From assembly GCF_018343775.1 (NCBI RefSeq), contig NZ_CP074349.1, positions 4,020,001-4,084,000 on the forward strand: a DNA stretch of 64,000 nucleotides, read 5' to 3'. This DNA comes from Pseudomonas cichorii (GTDB lineage: Bacteria > Pseudomonadota > Gammaproteobacteria > Pseudomonadales > Pseudomonadaceae). The number at the start of each line of letters is the position of its first letter. Within the stretch, counting starts at the first letter, position 1. The notes under the pieces were generated by a model, which worked only from the letters and a program-made list of their open reading frames with translations, ran no database searches and had not been told where the DNA came from. Shown here one piece after another: positions 8,873 to 17,521 of this stretch. A program made the translations under genes and the position numbers.

Positions 8873-10216
8873 TTAGACCTGGGCACCCAGCACACGCCGC
8901 TCCCAGGGGGTTATTTCATCAAGAAAACTGGTCAGCTCCATGGTCTTCGAGGCGATGTAGCCTTCGATAAACACCTGACCAAACAGTTCCTTGGCCAACG
9001 GACTGCGCTTCAGACGCTCCAGAGCAGCATGCAAGGTACAAGGCAATGCCAATTCTTGCGGCACCACAATTTCACCCTGGATCGGCGCTGTGGACTCCAG
9101 TCTGTGTTCGATGCCATACAGACCTGCCGCCAGGCTTGCCGCAATGGCCAGATAAGGATTGGCGTCGGCACCCGGCAGACGATTTTCCACTCTTCTGGCC
9201 TGGGCCGCACTCGCCGGAATACGTAGCCCAGCGCTGCGATTATCGTAGGACCAGCACGCATTGTTGGGCGAGGCATAAGGATGAAACAGCCGTTGGTAAG
9301 AGTTCACATGAGGCGCAAACAACGCGGTGAAATCGACAAGGCAAGCCTGCTGCCCACCAATGAAATGCCGGAAAACCTCTGTCGGCTGGCCGCTTTCATC
9401 ACTGAATACATTACGCCCCGACGCCGACTCCACCACACTCTGGTGAATATGCATCGAACTGCCCGCCGTCTGCGCCAACGGCTTGGCCATGCACACCACG
9501 TTCAGACCGTGCTTGAGCCCGACCTCCTTGAGCAGGTGCTTGAACAGGAAGGTCTGGTCGGCCAGCAGCAAAGGGTCGCCATGCCACAGATTGATCTCGA
9601 ACTGGCTGACGCCCATCTCATGCATGACCGTGTCACGTGGCAGTCCCAGTTCCGCCATGCATCGGTAGACCTCCTTGAAGAACGGGCGCAGGCCATTATT
9701 GGAACTGATACTGAAGGCCGAAAAACCTTCTTCACGCCGACCATCCAGCCCCAGCGGCGGCACAAAAGCCAGAGCGGGATCAGGGTTGGGAGCAAAGACA
9801 AAGAATTCGAGTTCGGTCGCCACCACCGGCGCCAGACCGCGCTCGGCATAGCGAGCAATGACGGCCTTCAACTGCACACGCGTCGACAACTCGCAACCTT
9901 CACCACTCAGGTTATCGGCGTCACAGATCGCCAACGCACGCGGCTGCTCGCTCCAGGGCAGGCGATGGATCTGTTGCGGATCAGCGACCAGAGCAAGGTC
10001 GCCATCATCACTGCTGTAAAAGCGCGCGGGTGGATAGCCTCCCATGATGCATTGCAGCAATACACCACTGGCCAGTTGCAGGCGGCGCCCCTCAAGGAAA
10101 CCGGCAGCGGTCATCACCTTGCCTCGTGGCACGCCATTCAGATCCGGTGTCACACACTCCACCTCATCGATGCCCACCAACCGTTGCGCAAGGGAATGGG
10201 GGTCACTGCAGGTCAT
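8873..10216 (-). CDS. Glutamine synthetase-like gamma-glutamyl-amine ligase
   Basis: 447 aa of the GS class with an N-terminal beta-grasp part and a catalytic core: ATELEFFVFAP, HEMGVSQFEINL, GSSMHIHQS, RIPASAAQARRVENRLPGADANPYL. The family (PuuA/PauA-like) joins glutamate to amines such as putrescine or spermidine at the cost of ATP, starting polyamine catabolism. The wording ENRLPGADANPYLA fits this catabolic subgroup better than true GlnA. Pseudomonads carry several paralogues, so the exact amine is unknown. No other pau/puu genes are adjacent, only the MFS gene downstream. Confidence 0.85.
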   Translation of the reverse strand: MTCSDPHSLAQRLVGIDEVECVTPDLNGVPRGKVMTAAGFLEGRRLQLASGVLLQCIMGGYPPARFYSSDDGDLALVADPQQIHRLPWSEQPRALAICDADNLSGEGCELSTRVQLKAVIARYAERGLAPVVATELEFFVFAPNPDPALAFVPPLGLDGRREEGFSAFSISSNNGLRPFFKEVYRCMAELGLPRDTVMHEMGVSQFEINLWHGDPLLLADQTFLFKHLLKEVGLKHGLNVVCMAKPLAQTAGSSMHIHQSVVESASGRNVFSDESGQPTEVFRHFIGGQQACLVDFTALFAPHVNSYQRLFHPYASPNNACWSYDNRSAGLRIPASAAQARRVENRLPGADANPYLAIAASLAAGLYGIEHRLESTAPIQGEIVVPQELALPCTLHAALERLKRSPLAKELFGQVFIEGYIASKTMELTSFLDEITPWERRVLGAQV

Positions 10217-10486
10217 TGCTCAGTCCTTTGATTGTCATGGGGCTGCCAGGCGGCAATCACTACAAAATACGCATCGGGCGTTCTCAATATCAAGCCTTCA
10301 TCGACAGGATCACAACCCGGAGCACCAGAAACGCGGCACGGCACTCTTGGCCGACTTCTTGCTTTTACCATCGGCAAAACAGTTCGGCTGCCATTTTTAT
10401 GTCAAAGCCATTCTCGTGAACAGGGAAGGCGTCAAGAAATGTCCTGTCGAGCAGCAATCATCTGCGACACGAGTAGAGAACTCTCC

Positions 10487-11602
10487 ATGAGCGCACCGAT
10501 TCCCGTAACTCGTCCCCTGTTACCGCCTCTTGAGGAATTCATTCCCTACCTCGAACAGATCTGGCAAAGCCACCAACTCACCAACGGCGGCCCGTTTCAC
10601 CAGCAGCTTGAAAAAGAGCTGGCCGAGTATCTGGGCGTCCAGCATCTGTCGCTGTTTTCCAATGGCACCCTGGCACTGATGACCGCTATCCAGGCCCTGC
10701 GGATCAAGGGCGAAGTCATCACCACGCCCTACTCCTTCGTCGCCACCGCTCACTCCCTGCTCTGGAATGGCCTGACTCCGGTGTTCGTCGATATCGACCC
10801 CAACACCTACAGCCTGGACCCCGACCGTATCGAAGAAGCCATTACCCCGGCGACCACGGCAATCATGCCCGTGCATTGCTACGGAATCCCTTGCGATGTG
10901 GACCGCATCCAGCAGATTGCCGACCGTTACGGCCTGAAAGTCATCTACGACGCGGCCCATGCCTTCGGCGTGCAGTTCCGTGGCGAGAGCCTGCTCAACC
11001 ACGGCGACCTGTCGGTACTGAGTTTTCACGCCACCAAGGTGTTCAACACCTTCGAGGGCGGCGCCATCGTCAGCCCGGATGCGAAAACCAAACAACGCAT
11101 CGACTACCTGAAGAACTTCGGCTTTGCCGATGAAGTCACCGTGGTCGCGCCTGGCATCAACGGCAAGATGAGCGAAGTGAATGCCGCATTCGGCCTTTTG
11201 CAGCTGAAACATATCGACCAGGCGCTGCTGAAGCGCCAGCGCATCGACGAACGCTATCGCGCTGCACTGGCCTCGGTGCCCGGTATCGACATCGTCTGGC
11301 AGAGCACCGAGAAGCACAATTACTCGTACTTCCCGGTGCTGGTCAGAAAAGAGTTTGCCGTTTCCCGCGATGACCTTTATCAACGCATGCGCGACAACAA
11401 CATCCTCGCACGCCGCTATTTCTACCCACTGATTTCCACCTTCCCGATGTACAGAGGCCTGGACTCAGCCAAGCCCGATCGCTTGCCTATCGCAACCGAC
11501 CTGTCCAACCAGATCCTTTGTCTGCCCATTTTCGACAGCCTCACCGATGAAGCCTTCAATAGCATCATCGATGTGATTGTCACTGCAAGTAATGAGAACT
11601 GA
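10487..11602 (+). CDS. vioA: DegT/VioA-type dTDP-sugar aminotransferase
   Basis: 371 aa from the ATG at 10487; upstream frame lacks homologous character. A PLP aminotransferase of the DegT/DnrJ/EryC1 family: FSNGTLALMTAIQAL, IYDAAHAFGVQF, and the PLP lysine in LSFHATKVFNTFEGGAI. That last motif is the form seen in VioA/FdtB-type enzymes, which aminate dTDP-4-keto-6-deoxyglucose or a related keto sugar. With the sugar formyltransferase 4 kb away, the likely product is dTDP-4-amino-4,6-dideoxyglucose. First gene of a three-gene run, 2 bases before the methyltransferase. vioA-type genes make the viosamine of flagellin glycans in P. syringae. The symbol is by inference. Confidence 0.8.
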   Translation: MSAPIPVTRPLLPPLEEFIPYLEQIWQSHQLTNGGPFHQQLEKELAEYLGVQHLSLFSNGTLALMTAIQALRIKGEVITTPYSFVATAHSLLWNGLTPVFVDIDPNTYSLDPDRIEEAITPATTAIMPVHCYGIPCDVDRIQQIADRYGLKVIYDAAHAFGVQFRGESLLNHGDLSVLSFHATKVFNTFEGGAIVSPDAKTKQRIDYLKNFGFADEVTVVAPGINGKMSEVNAAFGLLQLKHIDQALLKRQRIDERYRAALASVPGIDIVWQSTEKHNYSYFPVLVRKEFAVSRDDLYQRMRDNNILARRYFYPLISTFPMYRGLDSAKPDRLPIATDLSNQILCLPIFDSLTDEAFNSIIDVIVTASNEN

Positions 11603-11604
11603 AC

Positions 11605-12330
11605 ATGCGAACGTGCCCGGTCTGCTCCTGCCGTTTTCCGAACTTCTATCCCCTGGGTCGAACCTATCTGGAAGCCGCCCATCGTTTGAATGTCCACTAC
11701 TCGATGGAGGACTACGAAACACTCAATGTCAGCCAGTACAGTTGCCCTGAATGCGCGGCCTCGGATCGCGACCGGCTCTATGCATTGTTTTCCATGCATA
11801 TGCTGAACAACCCGCAAGGCAAGGAACTGCGCATCCTGGACATCGCGCCAGCCCCGGTCCTGTCCAGATTCCTGCGCAGCCTGCCCAATGCCCGGTATCG
11901 CTCGGCAGACCTGTTTTCGCCCATGGCAGATGACAAGGTCGACATCATGGACATGAACATCTATCCCAATGAGTCATTCGATTTCATCGTCTGCTCCCAT
12001 GTACTCGAACACGTACGTGACGATGCCAAAGCCATGTCCGAGCTGTACCGCGTGCTGGCCAAGGGCGGCTCGGCGATTCTGATGGTGCCTTTGCTGCTGA
12101 CCGCCACCACAACCGACGAAGATCCGGACGAAGAAAACGTGGATGAGCGCTGGGCGCGTTTTGGCCAGGACGATCATGTGCGCATGTACGCCAAACATGA
12201 CTTCGTGACCCGCCTGGAAACAGCCGGATTCCAGATCGATGCCCTGGGCACCCAAGCCTTCGGTGACGGGGTATTCAAACAGCACGGCATTACCGAGCAA
12301 TCGGTTCTGTACATAGGCCGCAAGTGCTGA
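11605..12330 (+). CDS. Class I SAM-dependent methyltransferase with N-terminal Zn-ribbon
   Basis: 241 aa. Cysteines CPVC at the N-terminus and CPEC near residue 50 look like a zinc knuckle. The methyltransferase core follows: LDIAPAPVLSRFL (motif I, degenerate), FDFIVCSHVLEHVRDDAKAM (motif IV region) and LYRVLAKGGSAILMVPLL. It sits 2 bases after the aminotransferase and before the large glycosyltransferase, so O-methylation of the glycan is the simplest role. The known P. syringae modified viosamine carries a 2-O-methyl group, which such an enzyme could add. Substrate inferred, not shown. Confidence 0.75.
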   Translation: MRTCPVCSCRFPNFYPLGRTYLEAAHRLNVHYSMEDYETLNVSQYSCPECAASDRDRLYALFSMHMLNNPQGKELRILDIAPAPVLSRFLRSLPNARYRSADLFSPMADDKVDIMDMNIYPNESFDFIVCSHVLEHVRDDAKAMSELYRVLAKGGSAILMVPLLLTATTTDEDPDEENVDERWARFGQDDHVRMYAKHDFVTRLETAGFQIDALGTQAFGDGVFKQHGITEQSVLYIGRKC

Positions 12331-12403
12331 GCGAACCTTGCCCACTTGCACCGACCCCGTTGAACGGCTGGTCCTCCCTACTCTCTTCACACGTGGTATT
12401 GCG

Positions 12404-15400
12404 ATGAGTTCTTCACGTCTGGTCAGTATTGTCATCCCGGCTTACAAGGCCACTTTCTTCGAGACCGCGCTTGCCAGCGCGATCAGCCAGAACCACGACG
12501 ACGTTGAAATCGTCATCTGCGACGATTGCCCGACCGAGGCCATCAAGAACATCGTCGACAAACTCAGCCCGGGCAGCCGCTGGCCCATCCGCTACGAGAG
12601 AAACCCGGTTGGCCTGGGCGAAGAGCACAACGGTGCCCGCGCCATCAGCCTGGCCCGTGGTCAGTTCATCAAGTTTCTGTACGACGACGACATTCTGGTC
12701 CCCGACTGCGTACGCCTGCTCTTCGATGTTCTGCACGACAGCCCCGACATCAAGATGGTCTGCGCCACCCGCAAACTGGTAGACGACAAAGGCCAGTTCA
12801 TGCAGGACAACATGGCCACCCGCAACCCGTTCGGGCGCAATGTCGTGATCAATGGCCCGGAACTGGTGTCGTTCATTGCCCAGTACCCGATCAACTTCAT
12901 TGGCGAACCCAGCTCCGTCATGTTCCGTCGCGAAGATGCGCTGGTGTTCGGCAATGAAATCATGTCGCTCAAAGGCATATTCATCTGGGGCCTGGCGGAC
13001 GTTGCGCTGTTTGTGAAGCTGCTTCGCCAGGGCAATCTGGCGATGCTTGCACGTCCGCTTTCGTACTTCCGGGTTTCCGATCAGCAGAGCAGCGAAGTCT
13101 GCCGCACTAACCCTGAACTCCCGAGACAACGTCGCGCCGATTATCACCGCATCACCCGTGAGCTTGGCTGGGTACGCCCGGAAGAGCAGAACCGCACCGT
13201 CAAGATCGCTCCGCTGTCGCAGCGTGACAATATCCAGGAACTTGACCTGGTTGCCTATTTCGACCGGCGCCCGGAGAACCAGCGCCGCAACCAGCAGGTC
13301 GCCAGCTGGCTGGGTACCCGCAGGCCTACGGTCCCGCAACAGACCCTGATCAGGCAGCACCTGCAGGATCATGGTGGCGGCCCGACGATTGCCATTGTCG
13401 TGTCGGACTTCAATCAGCAGCCCGAAAGCGTCCTCGCCACCGTGCAGAGTCTGGCCAGCGACCCGCAACTGCTGGACAAGCTCAAGGTGTTCATCCTCGC
13501 CGATTACGACACGTCGAATCAGACACCGCTACAAGCCCAGTTGCCCTGGTTGAGCGCCACTGAGCAGGATCGCGCCATCGTCATCAATGACCTGATGGCA
13601 GAAAACGAACACGACTGGTGGGTACTGGTCGACGCGGGGACTACGTTCACGCAAAGCGGCCTGTTGAGCGCGGCACTGAAACTGATTGACGCGCCACACG
13701 CCTGCGCCCTGTTCGGCGATGAAATCGCACTCGAAAATCAGGACGGCGCCAGCCTGGGCCTGCGACCTGAATTCAGCCTCGACTACCTGCTGGCCAGCCC
13801 TTCGGCAACCAGCCGCAACTGGCTGTTCAGCAGAGAGAAAACCCTGCTGGTGGGCGGTTTCAATCCCGATCATGCACAAGCCATAGAGCTGGATCTGATC
13901 CTGCGCATGATCGAGCACCCGGACTTTACCGAGTTTGCCCATGCGACCGAACCGCTGGTGCTCGCGCCACAGGCCCGGCCTCAGTACAACAACGACGAGA
14001 TCCGCACGCTGCAGCGCCACCTGTTCGCTCGTGGCTATGGCGACAGTGAAATCCAGACTACCGAGTCAGGCCATTACCGGATCACCTATGGCCACGCCGA
14101 GCAGCCGCTGGTTTCCATCATTGTCAGCTCCAATGATCAGTTGGAAACCTTGTTGCCGTGCGTAGAGAGCGTTCTGGAAAACACGGCCTATCCGAACTAT
14201 GAAATCCTGATCAGCGACAATAACAGCCAGTCAGCGCAAAGCATTGAATGGCTGGCAAACATCGATTCGCTGCAATCGGACAAGATCCGCGTCGTGCGTC
14301 ACCAGCAGACCCTGAACCCGTCCGCCCTACTCAATAGCGCCGCTCAACAGGCACAAGGCCAATACCTGCTGCTCCTGGCCGACAATGCAGCCATCCTGCA
14401 CAAGGACTGGCTGCACAACCTGCTCAATCAGGCGCAACGGCCTGAAGTCGGCGTGGTCGGCGCAAAAATTCTTGCCGCAGACGGCAGCCTCGCCAACGCA
14501 GGTATCATTGTCGGCCTTCAGGACACCGCACAACCGGTCACGGGCGGCGAACCCGCAGCCTCGGCATCCTTTGCGCAGCGCCTGGAAACCGAGCAGAACT
14601 ACAGCGCGGTCAGCGGCGCATGCCTGATGATTCGCAAGTCACTGTTCGACGATATACAGGGTCTGGAAGAGCATCTGTTCTACCAGTACTTCAGCGATGT
14701 CGATCTCTGCCTCAGGGTCCGCGATGCCCAGCATCTGGTGGTCTGGACGCCTCATACCGTCATCCAGCTGCGCTCTGCCCCTCAAGCCATCGATGCAGAA
14801 GCCATGGACTTCGCCCGGCGAGCACTGCATCACCGCTGGCTGCATTACATGGCCTGGGACCCGGCCTACAACACCAACCTGACGTTGCAGGCCGGCAGCT
14901 TTGTCAGCCAAGACAACCCGCAACTGGCATGGCGTCCGCTGATCCACCGTCCGCTGCCCGTGGTTCTGGTGCAACCGGACGGTCTTCATGCAGGCACTCG
15001 CATTGCCCAGCCACTGCAATTGCTGGGGACTGCCCTGGCCGTGGACGGTGTTCTGAGCAACAACCCTCTGTCGCTGCCCGAAGTCGCACGCTTGAGCCCG
15101 GACACGGTTGTGCTGCAAGGTTCGATCACGGCATCGCAAATAGAGGCCATCGGTTCCATCAAGGAACACACCAATGCCTGGGTAACCTTTGACCTGCCCC
15201 AATACCCGACAGGCCTTGAGTCGGCATCCTCGTTACGCAGTGCGCTGGAACTGGTGGACGCCGTCACCGTGCCGACACAGGCTCTGGCGGATCTTGTCCG
15301 GGATGCGCACCCGAACATTCAAGTGATCCCGACCAGGTTGTCGCCCGATATCTGGCTGAATGTGCAAAGCCAGCGCAAAACCCGTGACAAGCCTCGCATT

Positions 15401-15898
15401 GGCTGGGTCGGCACGGCCGATCAACAGGCCGACCTGCTGATCCTGTCCGGCGTGATCGAGGCTCTCGCCGACAAGGTGGAATGGGTGATCATGGGCCCAT
15501 GCTCGCGCTGGTTGCGCCCGTACATCCATGAACTGCGCTCTCCGGTGGAAGGCGTTCTGTACCCTGAACTGCTGGCCAGCCTGAATTTGGACCTTGTGCT
15601 GGTTCCGGCTCAGTCGAGCCTGAGCACTCAGAGCAAGAGCCCGGTTTCCCTGCTGGAGTTCGGGGCTTGCGGCTACCCGGTGATCTGCAGCGATACTCTG
15701 TGTACCGAAGGCAGCCTGCCGGTAACGGCTGTCAGCAATGAAACCCCGGCCTGGATTGCGGCTATCGAGGCACACATCAATCAACCCGATGAATGTGCCC
15801 GTCTCGGGGATGAGTTAAGGCGCGAAGTGAGGGAGAACTGGATGCTGGATACGACGAATCTGCGGGACTGGCAGGCTGTCTGGGCAAGGCCTCAATAA
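12404..15898 (+). CDS. Large multidomain glycosyltransferase (Fgt1-like)
   Basis: 1164 aa from the ATG at 12404 (MSSSRLVSIVIPAYK). At least three modules. A GT2 domain (about 7-230: VSIVIPAYKATFFETAL, IVICDDCPT, KFLYDDDILVPDC). A second GT-A-like region (about 310-550: IAIVVSDFNQQPES, NDWWVLVDAGTT-like text). A third GT2 domain (about 565-830: VSIIVSSNDQLETLLPCVESV, ISDNNSQSAQ, YQYFSDVDLCLRV), and a C-terminal GT-B-like end (about 880-1160: PRIGWVGTADQQADLL, SLLEFGACGYPVICSDT). Size and mixture resemble the flagellin glycosyltransferase Fgt1 of P. syringae. It could alternatively build O-antigen. Last gene of the run, closed by a hairpin. Confidence 0.82.
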   Translation: MSSSRLVSIVIPAYKATFFETALASAISQNHDDVEIVICDDCPTEAIKNIVDKLSPGSRWPIRYERNPVGLGEEHNGARAISLARGQFIKFLYDDDILVPDCVRLLFDVLHDSPDIKMVCATRKLVDDKGQFMQDNMATRNPFGRNVVINGPELVSFIAQYPINFIGEPSSVMFRREDALVFGNEIMSLKGIFIWGLADVALFVKLLRQGNLAMLARPLSYFRVSDQQSSEVCRTNPELPRQRRADYHRITRELGWVRPEEQNRTVKIAPLSQRDNIQELDLVAYFDRRPENQRRNQQVASWLGTRRPTVPQQTLIRQHLQDHGGGPTIAIVVSDFNQQPESVLATVQSLASDPQLLDKLKVFILADYDTSNQTPLQAQLPWLSATEQDRAIVINDLMAENEHDWWVLVDAGTTFTQSGLLSAALKLIDAPHACALFGDEIALENQDGASLGLRPEFSLDYLLASPSATSRNWLFSREKTLLVGGFNPDHAQAIELDLILRMIEHPDFTEFAHATEPLVLAPQARPQYNNDEIRTLQRHLFARGYGDSEIQTTESGHYRITYGHAEQPLVSIIVSSNDQLETLLPCVESVLENTAYPNYEILISDNNSQSAQSIEWLANIDSLQSDKIRVVRHQQTLNPSALLNSAAQQAQGQYLLLLADNAAILHKDWLHNLLNQAQRPEVGVVGAKILAADGSLANAGIIVGLQDTAQPVTGGEPAASASFAQRLETEQNYSAVSGACLMIRKSLFDDIQGLEEHLFYQYFSDVDLCLRVRDAQHLVVWTPHTVIQLRSAPQAIDAEAMDFARRALHHRWLHYMAWDPAYNTNLTLQAGSFVSQDNPQLAWRPLIHRPLPVVLVQPDGLHAGTRIAQPLQLLGTALAVDGVLSNNPLSLPEVARLSPDTVVLQGSITASQIEAIGSIKEHTNAWVTFDLPQYPTGLESASSLRSALELVDAVTVPTQALADLVRDAHPNIQVIPTRLSPDIWLNVQSQRKTRDKPRIGWVGTADQQADLLILSGVIEALADKVEWVIMGPCSRWLRPYIHELRSPVEGVLYPELLASLNLDLVLVPAQSSLSTQSKSPVSLLEFGACGYPVICSDTLCTEGSLPVTAVSNETPAWIAAIEAHINQPDECARLGDELRREVRENWMLDTTNLRDWQAVWARPQ

Positions 15899-15910
15899 GG
15901 CCAATTATGG

Positions 15911-15934
15911 AGGCATCACAAGGACGTGATGCCT
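15911..15934. terminator. Bidirectional terminator hairpin
   Basis: AGGCATCAC and GTGATGCCT form a perfect 9-bp stem with a 6-base loop between the convergent glycosyltransferase and formyltransferase genes. TTTATC follows on the plus strand and a short T-poor stretch on the minus. Confidence 0.75.
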
Positions 15935-15937
15935 TTA

Positions 15938-16714
15938 TCAGGCTTTATCCAATACAACCCTGATGAAATACTTCTCACCCAGCTCATCATGGAAATAAGC
16001 ATTCTTGAAGTTGCCATGTGAGGTCGCACGCAACAGATTAATGTGATCCCGCAAAGAGCCCACTTCATCCAGGTTCAACTCACACAGTTCATTATAGTCC
16101 TTGATACCGTTGTAATTACCTTCGGACAGCGGTTTGAAGACTTCGTAGCGGCCTTGCAGGATTCGCGGCAAGTACTCGCGCATCAACTCCTTTTCAGCCT
16201 CGATGACGTTATTGTAAACCTCAAGCGACGTTTCACCTGCCCCTATCGTTACCGGCTTCTGGGCAATGATATGGCCATGGTCGATTTCTTTATCCATGAC
16301 ATGAATCGTTGCGCCCACCGGCAGGCCGTTGAGTATTGAAAACGCCTGAGGATACCAGCCACGGTTGAAGGGGTTGAACCCCGGGTGGAAGTTGATACAG
16401 CGCACGCCTTCTACCAGGCGCTTAGGGAACAGCTGTTTGCAATGAACACTCAGCACCAGATCGTAATGACTGATGATGAAGTCTACGACCGTGTCGTCTT
16501 TTACATTGATCTCGCGAGCCCCCAGTTCAACCATATTCTGGGGCGCTTTGTTATAGGAGGTATAGCGCAAGTCCAGCGTGACAGTTAAACGTTTATCCAG
16601 CGTTTCAAGGCACTCTATCAACGCCGCAGAAAGGGGCGGATTATCGGAAACAACCAACAGTTTTATTGCCGACGCCTGCCCCGAAACCTGCTGATTATCT
16701 TCTGTCAACTTCAC
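15938..16714 (-). CDS. Sugar N-formyltransferase (VioF/FdtF/QdtF-like)
   Basis: 258 aa from a GTG at 16714 with GGA about 8 bases upstream; the frame is open further to 16810. A formyltransferase-fold domain carries the catalytic Asn-His-Asp set in [18 protein letters not shown] and [11 protein letters not shown]. The C-terminal part, with [20 protein letters not shown] and [14 protein letters not shown], is characteristic of dTDP-4-amino-4,6-dideoxyhexose formyltransferases rather than methionyl-tRNA formyltransferase or ArnA. It would move a formyl group from N10-formyl-tetrahydrofolate to the sugar amine made by the VioA-type enzyme. Convergent with the glycosyltransferase gene. Confidence 0.85.
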   Translation of the reverse strand: MKLTEDNQQVSGQASAIKLLVVSDNPPLSAALIECLETLDKRLTVTLDLRYTSYNKAPQNMVELGAREINVKDDTVVDFIISHYDLVLSVHCKQLFPKRLVEGVRCINFHPGFNPFNRGWYPQAFSILNGLPVGATIHVMDKEIDHGHIIAQKPVTIGAGETSLEVYNNVIEAEKELMREYLPRILQGRYEVFKPLSEGNYNGIKDYNELCELNLDEVGSLRDHINLLRATSHGNFKNAYFHDELGEKYFIRVVLDKA

Positions 16715-16828
16715 GGAATTTATCCATATGCCAGTTAAATTGCACAGCGCGTCAAAAATATAGCAGCGACGTCCAGAGAGGCGCAAGGCGCGGCTGAAGG
16801 TGAACCCCAACCGTCCCTGAAGAAGGAC

Positions 16829-17521
16829 TCAAGGCAGGTAAAGGCTGAACTTGCCGCCACCCAGCACACCACCATTGGCAATCTCGATACGCCCCCGCAC
16901 ACCATTGCGCTCATGCAGGCGAGCGATATGTGCGGCGAAGTACAGGCCAAGCCCGGTGCTGCCGGTGCTCTGGTTGATGCCCTGAACATAATCGTCCTGA
17001 TTCTCGATCATGTGCGCCGGATAGCCCGGGCCATCGTCATTGATGACGATCTTCAACTGGCCGTCCTCTTCGCTTGCGCTGATCACGATTTCCTCACGGG
17101 CAAATCGAATGGCGTTGACGATGATATTGGCCACCACCGAACCGATCAGTTCGCGGTCGAAGAAGCCCAGCGGGCTCAAGGCATCCACGACATAGTGGGC
17201 AGTGATGCCACGGCTGCCCAGCACTTCCTGGTGATGCGCCAGTTGCGCCTCGATGAAATCATCCAGCTCGTGATAATCGGGACGCAACGGAAGCTGATTG
17301 ACACCCAGCTTGTAGATGCCGAGCAGCTGTACCAGCATGCCGTTGAGGTTGGCGAACTCGTAATCGATCACGCCGTTTTCAGGCGCACTGCGCTGCTCGC
17401 CGGGAAGTTGCGCAAGCCACTCGCTGTGGGCCTGAGTCAGGGTCGCCAGTGAGTTCTTCATGTCATGGACAGTGGAAGCGATCACCATGGAGAAATCGAG
17501 TCCGTTCTCTTTGTCACTCAT
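16829..17521 (-). CDS. Short soluble histidine kinase
   Basis: 230 aa, no membrane segment and no sensor domain. H-box VHDMKNSLATL with the candidate phospho-His near residue 19, then a HATPase_c domain with N-box IIVNAIRFA, G1 INDDGPGYP and G2 GSTGLGLYFA. Lacking an input domain of its own, it probably receives signal through its partner. Its start overlaps the stop of the upstream response regulator by 4 bases, so the two form one signalling unit. Confidence 0.88.
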   Translation of the reverse strand: MSDKENGLDFSMVIASTVHDMKNSLATLTQAHSEWLAQLPGEQRSAPENGVIDYEFANLNGMLVQLLGIYKLGVNQLPLRPDYHELDDFIEAQLAHHQEVLGSRGITAHYVVDALSPLGFFDRELIGSVVANIIVNAIRFAREEIVISASEEDGQLKIVINDDGPGYPAHMIENQDDYVQGINQSTGSTGLGLYFAAHIARLHERNGVRGRIEIANGGVLGGGKFSLYLP

